A stretch of DNA of 64,000 nucleotides from Morella rubra (lineage: Eukaryota > Streptophyta > Magnoliopsida > Fagales > Myricaceae): NCBI GenBank assembly GCA_003952965.2, contig CM025849.1:33206128-33270127 (forward strand). The letters are read 5' to 3'. The notes under the pieces are model-generated. The model worked only from the letters and a program-made list of their open reading frames with translations, did no database searches and was not told the origin of the DNA. This document shows positions 58,340-64,000 of the stretch, one piece after another (within the stretch, counting starts at the first letter, position 1; each line of letters begins with the position of its first letter). A program made the position numbers and the translations under genes.

Positions 58340-60236
58340 GGGGCAGTACAAGGCCTGCCACCCCGGCCTGGTTCTCAGAAGAGTCAGTAGTAATCATCAA
58401 AGGGAAATGAGGACACTTACGCATCTTCTTCAAAGAAATATGGGCTGAGTTACTGTTGAGTTACGGCGAGATGGCTGGCAAGACTTGTTTCGGCGAAGCT
58501 GTGCAAGGGTTGGGTTGGCATCTGAAAAAGTGAGTGCTCTTTGGACACGAGTCCTTTTCCAATTGCCTGCCTCCATACTAACCCCAAATTCACATCCCAA
58601 GTGTTTAAAAGACTGACAATTGCTCTTGGAGGGTTTCAATTCTTTCTCATATCGCACCATCTCAGCCAACCAAATATCCTTCGTGGTGGGAGACATAGAG
58701 GAAGTGTTCGAGGCTAGAGATAAAGGCGTTTCAGGGACAAGCAGATCCTCATCTTCAACACCCAAAGGATCTACTGTCACTAGGCTATCCCTGGTATTGG
58801 GTAAAGTAGCGTTCATAGTCTGGGCCTCTGTCCTAGGAGACGGCCCATTGAGCAAAGCATCCGACCCAATTTCTTGGATGCTAGTTGTCTTCGGAGACCT
58901 GTGGCCTAAAGTGGCGCACCTTACGCTCTGAGTTTTAGAGGACTGGATCAGGCCCATTAGGAGGTGAACTCAAACACAACTAAAGTGCAGGAAATGAGGT
59001 TGAAAAGCGTTGTTGTGGGGTCGGGGAGGATATTAGGGGGATTACCCGAATGAAAAGCATGTGGGCCCCAGATCACCGCAAATGGAGTTTCTACCTGGCA
59101 CTCTGAACGTACACCACTGGCAGAGACCATTAAAGATTGCAGCTACGGTGTAAATGAATTTGGGTTGTTATCAGAAGGGAGATGAGATTTATGATTGGAA
59201 CAGGAATGTCCTCTTCGTGTTCTGAGTCTAGCGGCTGTAAAGCCACCTGTTTGCCTTTACCCCTATCTAAAGCCAAATGCCTCATGGGTTGAAAGGGCAT
59301 ACCAGCATCACAAAAAGCAGAAGGCACCTGGGGCTTATTGGAAGCTGACAGAATGGAGGCCAGTTGAATATTTCACTCCCTGGCGAGGCAACGAACTAAC
59401 CTTCATTCTTGGACCCAAATCAGCTTTATACGGATGGGGCAGCTTAGAATCACAAGCATTATCCAGATGATCAATACAGCCACAATTGTAACATAAACCG
59501 GACAATCGTTCATATTTAAAAGCTACCCATATCATAACGTCTGGTTCTGGCCGAAAATAAAAACCTGGTGATAAGGGAGTCTGCACGTCGAGTTCCACGC
59601 GAACCCGCATGAAATCGTGATAATCACTATCCGAATCAATAGAAGTATCAACCTCAACAACTCTACCAATTTTGCTGCCTATCAGACGAGCATTATGCGA
59701 GGATAGTCTCGCCAATGGAAATCCATGGATTTGTACCCAATATATGGCTGTAGAAAAATCAAGATCATTAATGATACCTGAGGAAGGCCACTCACGAAGA
59801 ACAAGGAGAAATCCACGGATATTCCAAGGGGCAAGCTGCAAAATACGAGCTTCAGAGGATGGATAAAAAAAAAGAAAAAAAGTATTTATTAGGACCCACT
59901 TCATGAATCTGCATATCATGAGCAAAAAACGCCGCACGAATAGCTTCCGACACTGCAGAGCGATATTGAATGCGCTTGGAAACCAAACAGCCCAGCAACA
60001 TATGACTTGCCTTACGGGCTGCTTTAACAGGGTCCTCCACGAAGATGCCGACTTAAGTCGTCCCAAGACATTTGTTGGGTTCGGGTAATAATGCCATCCG
60101 ACTCCTCATTCAGGTTCTCCGTACGGATGTTAAAGACCCGGCTGGCAGAAGAGAATAGGTAAACAGAGAAAGTGGAAATGTATACAGAGGATGGACGAAG
60201 AAAGAGTAGGAGATGAAGGAGACGAAGCGAAGGAGG
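58340..60236 (-). mobile_element. L1-type LINE, ORF1 part; ORF2 lost in the gap
   Basis: On the minus strand the sequence encodes ORF1 from about 60090 to 58430, followed toward the gap by sequence that should lead to ORF2. The upstream flank (60090-60236) is pyrimidine-rich on the minus strand, like a LINE 5' UTR. A gag-only LTR element is inserted at 60237, and the 5' UTR-like sequence may resume at 62571. Confidence 0.75.
58430..60090 (-). pseudogene. LINE ORF1 protein (DUF4283 + zf-CCHC_4), with frame breaks
   Basis: The N-terminal DUF4283 reads EDPVKAARKASHMLLGCLVS, then SSEARILQLAPWNIRGFLLV and TAIYWVQIHGFPLARLSS. The zinc knuckle CYNCGCIDHLDNAC (59497-59456) follows WVAFKYERLSGL. A low-complexity C-terminal part is open from 58957 to 58430 (LVTVDPLGVEDEDLLVPETP, KRTRVQRALTF). 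A frame change near 59880-59850 and stops near 59335 and 58960 break the frame. This ORF1 type binds the element RNA; it belongs to plant L1-clade LINEs. Confidence 0.82.
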
Positions 60237-60584
60237 TGTTGGGAAAAGCGTCACGAAAATTAAAGTAAGGACACCGAGAATTTACGTGGTTCGGCTCCAA
60301 TTCGGCCTACGTCCACCCAGAGCAATTTTATTAAGAACGTTTAAGAAAATCACTCTCCCCGCCCAATACAATGGTTACACCACGCTCCTTTCTCTTTCTC
60401 TCTCTGCCCAATGCTCACGCACTCTCACGCATACCTTCTCCTATAACATAAGCCACTATTTATAGAAAAAGATACAAAGAGAAACCTAAGAGAAAACCTA
60501 GATAAACTTGAAGTGGGACCAAGTAGACTTATACTCAAAGTCTACTTCTATTCTAAGTCTATCTTATGGGTGTGGACCCCAACA
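60237..60584 (-). repeat. 3' LTR of the gag-only element
   Basis: Matches 62218-62570; on the minus strand this is the downstream LTR. Confidence 0.9.
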
Positions 60585-60904
60585 AATCTCCCCCTCCATA
60601 CCCATAAGGGAAGAATCTGTTCCTGACATCTTTCGGTTTAGTGCATCCCGGGCTCCCATCAGTAGAACCTTCCTGCAATTTGGTGTTGTTGTCCCCCTTG
60701 CATCCTTATTCTACTGGCACTCCAACCTCGTCCTTGTCACCAAACGACCAACCACACTCCCATCTGAGTGTCCTGCACCCCCGCCTAGGGTGCCCGCATC
60801 CCCTGCTTGTACCACCGGACCCATGTAGAACAGTATCTCCCCCTGCTCTTGCATCTCCACCGGCTGGTACCAAGCACCTTCGCGTGCTACACGAAGTCAA
60901 AGTC

Positions 60905-61696
60905 ATCAGTCACCACTGAGGCTTTTGATGATTTCCCTTTCTCTGCTTTGTACTTTGGACAATTCCGCTTGATATGTCCTTATTGGTCACAATAAAAGCA
61001 TATAATCTTGCGACCTTCTCCTCTAGATTTACCCCGGCCTCTTCCGTTATTCCAGCTGCTTCCTCTGCTTCTTTCTGTGATGAGAGTTCGTGATCCACTG
61101 TGGTCATAAGTCTCAATCTCCTTACTTCATGCCTCTTCACTGAATAGAACATCCTTGACCAACTCCATGGTCAATTTCCATTCGGTGCTGAGTTTCCGAG
61201 AGAAACAACAAGAGTCTCCCAATATCCGGTAAGGAACTCAGAAGCAGTAAAGCTTGAACCTCACTGTCGAAAGTCATTTCGATGCTGTTCAACTGATTTA
61301 TCAGGTTTTGAAACTCACTGGTATGTTCCGCCACTGACTTATCATTTCGCAGCTTCATATTCACGAGCCTCCTCATTAGTAGCGTTTTATTCCGTGAAGT
61401 CTTTGACTGATACATTATCTCCAACTTCTCCCATAGTTCAAAAGCACTCGTCTCTTTGGCTACGTGATGAAATACCTCTAGCCCAATCCACTGACGAATC
61501 AACCCTATAACTTCCGATTGATCTTCTTCCACTTTGCCTCGTCAAACTCATCTGGTTTCTTGCCCTCGTTCTCCAATGGATCATACATATCCTTTGCATA
61601 AAGGATATCCTCCATCCGTGGCTTCCAACTCATGTAATTCGTAGCAGACAACCTTATCATACTGATAACCATACCCTCCGCCATCTCAATTACCAC
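60905..61696 (-). pseudogene. Copia-type Gag (UBN2-like) with a broken zinc knuckle
   Basis: Starts near 61696 with IRLSATNYMSWKPRMEDIL and, after a frame change at about 61505, gives WIGLEVFHHVAKETSAFELW, KLEIMYQSKTSRNKTLLMRR and SVAEHTSEFQNLINQLN, the standard Gag of Copia elements. Another frame change near 61140 leads to a CCHC knuckle (about 61010-60966) reading CFYCDQ, stop, GHIKRNC, so one residue is replaced by TAA. No protease, integrase or RT follows. Family members with intact Gag can package themselves using Pol from another element. Confidence 0.8.
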
Positions 61697-62217
61697 TGAT
61701 AGAGACCGAATTTCGAAATTCTGACTGCACCAGTGGATCCGGAATGGCCCAAAACCTTAGGAACCGGTCTGACCTGCTCGAAAACCGGCCTAAAAGCTCC
61801 TGAATCGGCTGAAAAATCACCCTGGAACAAAACCGGAATATTCTCCGCTGACATGGCAACGCTGACGTGGCGCTGATTGGGACTTCTGCTGACGTGGCAA
61901 ATGCTGACGTGGTACTGACGTGGATAGACACGTGGCAGTTGTGCGCGGGCGCGTGCGATGCATGGGGCGAGTGAGGACCACGTGCCCTACCTCTCTTCGG
62001 CGCGTGTGACGCGTGGACGGTGGGATCCAAGTTCTATCGGCGCTTGACAGCGCGTCCCAGCTCTTCCGGCGACGAGGTTTCGACCTCTGGCTTCGTCTCG
62101 GCCTCCTCTACAGTCTGGTGCCCTCCAATCTCCGATTGGACCACTTTTAATTTCGGACCTTCTCTGCTTCACCCGAAAAATCGACTCCGGCCTCTCGAAC
62201 CAGGCTCCGATACCACT

Positions 62218-62570
62218 TGTTGGGAAAAGCGTCACGAAAATTAAAGTAAGAGACATCCAGAATTTACGTGGTTCGGCCCCAATCCGGCCTACGTCCACCC
62301 AGAGCAATTTTATTAAGAACGTTTAAGAAAATCACTCTCCCCGCCCAATACAATGGTCACACCACCCTCCTTCTCTTCCTCTCTCTCTCTGCCCAATGCT
62401 CACGCACTCTCACGCACACCTTCTCCTATAACATAAGCCACTATTTATAGGAAAAGATACAAAGAGAAACCTTAAGAGAAACCTAGATAAACTTGAAGTG
62501 GAGACCAAGTAGACTTCTACTCAAAATCTACTTCTATTCTAAGTCTATCTTATGGGTGTGGACCCCAACA
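62218..62570 (-). repeat. 5' LTR of the gag-only element
   Basis: Adjoins the primer binding site at 62203-62217. Confidence 0.9.
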
Positions 62571-63600
62571 GAAGGGTGGCAGTGGAAGGAAAAGGAAAAG
62601 AGCCGGGCTCAGAGATCTCTCAAGAAGAGAGCGGAAAAAGGTTAGTTGAGCTTTTCTTTATTGGGTTTGCAAAAATTTTAAAATGGGTGTGCAGATATTA
62701 AAAAGTTTGGAGCTTTGATTTGTTCGAAATTTCGAGAATCTAAAATTTTAGATAAATGAACATGACTTCTAACTTGTAAATGGAGACTTCATTAATTCTT
62801 TTTTTATCATCTCGTTTTGTACATCTCTTAAATTGGATAATTTCAACAACAACGGAAAAGAAAAACAGAGACAAATCATGACCGTTCACCGAATTTTTCT
62901 TCTAATATCGAATAATATATCTAAGCAGTTTTTTTTTCCCTTTTCCATTAAGATCTCATGAAGAAGGTTTCTCTTTTGCATCTAATAATTTTCTTAGTGT
63001 GAGAAACCATTTTCTTAGTGTATTACCGAAGAAATATCTATATCTAATTTGATTCCGAATTTTGGTTTCGAAACTCTAATAATCTACAAAAACATGTTCT
63101 TCTTCCACTTTGTGTATGATCTATTTATTTATTTTGTTTTACAATAATAGTGGGTATATCTTACATAAAAAGGGTTTTTCTAGTTCTGGACTTCATATTG
63201 TTTTAGATCTCATTTAATTTTATAATTTTCAACTTTTTATTAACCTTCACATTGGAGAAAAAATGATATTCATTAGATATTTTTCAATTTATTACCTAAA
63301 TTTAGATGATTCAATTCAGATCAAGATAATTTTAGGTATAACTATATTTAATATTCATATTTTTGAGCTTAATAGTTTTTTTTGTAGGTTTTTATATTAA
63401 TTTAAAAAGAGTTTTGGACAGCTCTACACCAAAAAAAGTAAAACAAAGAGACCCAACAGGAAAAATATAGAAGATTCCTGAGCCCAAAAGAAGCAAATTG
63501 TAAATAGAAATTGACCTTGTTGGACATAAAAATAAATAGGTACGTGAGTACCTTCATCAACCCAAAAATAATTAAAAAAAGACAGCTACCATTTTTCATT
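62571..63600. other. AT-rich intergenic DNA
   Basis: 62571-62645 is purine-rich and may continue the LINE 5' region split by the LTR element. Beyond 62700 nothing was recognised. Confidence 0.45.
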
Positions 63601-63639
63601 GCTGATATATATATATACTATTCTTGGCAGTAACGGCGG

Positions 63640-64000
63640 GTCGCTTCGCCTCTCTAACAAAATGATCTGAAATGACTTCTTTAACCTCCGCCGCCGAACT
63701 AACTCGAAGTAACTCATAGGCAAAAATCTGAATCTTCTAAGCCCCAAACCCTTTGAATCCTTCGTAGCAGAAAATAACGTGTAAGTTTGTGGTTTAAACC
63801 GTTCGCGCTGAAATCACAAAATCATCGTCTTTTCTATACGAAAGTTTATAATGCGAAAAGCCAGCGGAACTGCTTCGCTTTTGCAGTTCAGCTGTTTGAA
63901 ACAATTCCTCTTCAGCGTCTAAGGCTTACGTGTCTCATATGTATGGTTGCTTGTGATTGTGTTTTTTTTTTTTTTTTTGCAGAATAAACTCCTATTCGGA
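63640..64000 (+). other. Possible 5' leader of a gene extending past the right edge
   Basis: The base composition changes to GC-richer, UTR-like sequence at about 63635. A short frame from ATG 63851 reads MRKASGTASLLQFSCLKQFL then FSV and stops at 63920-63922, resembling an organelle presequence or an upstream ORF. A T-tract of 17 ending TTGCAG at about 63964-63982 is a strong 3' splice acceptor. Evidence is weak and the gene body lies outside. Confidence 0.3.

Larger units (their letters stand above)
60237..62570 (-). mobile_element. Non-autonomous LTR retrotransposon with gag only (TR-GAG type), 2334 bp
   Basis: The LTRs are 60237-60584 and 62218-62570 (about 350 bp, TGTTGGG...CCCAACA). 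Next to the right LTR, on the minus strand, AGTGGTATCGGAGCC (62217-62203) is the primer binding site. A purine tract (minus-strand GGAGGGGGAGATT) abuts the left LTR. The interior of 1.63 kb encodes only a Copia-like Gag. Flanking 5-mers are GGAGG and GAAGG, an imperfect target duplication. The LTRs differ at roughly a dozen positions by eye, so it is older than the Copia at 25783. Confidence 0.88.

Noticed and set aside
57297..58433. Long open frames of 339 and 378 residues on the minus strand
   Set aside because: They consist almost wholly of N and are artefacts of the assembly gap.

Overview
The window is plant nuclear DNA, very probably from a dicot and perhaps a woody rosid. Evidence: spliced genes with GT-AG introns, a subfamily XII LRR receptor kinase, an ACD6-like ankyrin gene, a plant eL30 ribosomal protein gene, a CSLA fragment, and dense plant transposons (CACTA, Copia, L1-like LINE, hAT MITE, solo LTRs). 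No bacterial operon, CRISPR array, tRNA or rRNA gene was seen. All calls come from reading the sequence; no search was run.

Layout. (1) 1-7804: the inner and right part of a degenerate CACTA (En/Spm) transposon with TNP2, Ptta/En/Spm-type and 'plant transposon protein' genes. Its right end cuts the kinase domain of an LRR receptor kinase, whose 3' remnant lies at 7805-8640. (2) 8640-16100: intergenic DNA with promoter-like duplicates, a fold-back-like element, an array of about 68-bp repeats and a solo LTR (13027-14247) inserted in the array. (3) 16145-20496: the only large gene that looks intact, a non-RD LRR-XII receptor kinase of 1094 residues in three exons. (4) 22780-30639, minus strand: a decayed intron-containing eL30 gene. 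A Copia element (25783-30538) sits in intron 1 close to the splice acceptor, and a hAT-like MITE (22984-23733) sits exactly on another acceptor. (5) about 31350-33050: inverted arms enclosing a captured CSLA fragment. (6) 35160-38650: a DUF4602 (C1orf131/FSAF1-like) gene, whose 3' two thirds recur in a segmental duplicate near 47885-52170. (7) 41164-45262: an ACD6-like ankyrin/PGG pseudogene with a poly(A) retroposon in an intron. (8) 52173-57339: a second CACTA element, minus strand, running into an assembly gap of exactly 1000 N (57340-58339). (9) 58340-60236: L1-type LINE ORF1, minus strand, next to a gag-only LTR element (60237-62570). (10) 62571-64000: AT-rich DNA, with a possible 5' leader of a further gene at the right edge.

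No previously unknown defence or regulatory system is evident. The strongest signals are structural: insertions at or beside splice acceptors of one gene, a transposon that truncates an immune-type receptor, a Pack-type capture, a non-autonomous gag-only retroelement, and a duplication that serves as a clock for several later insertions.
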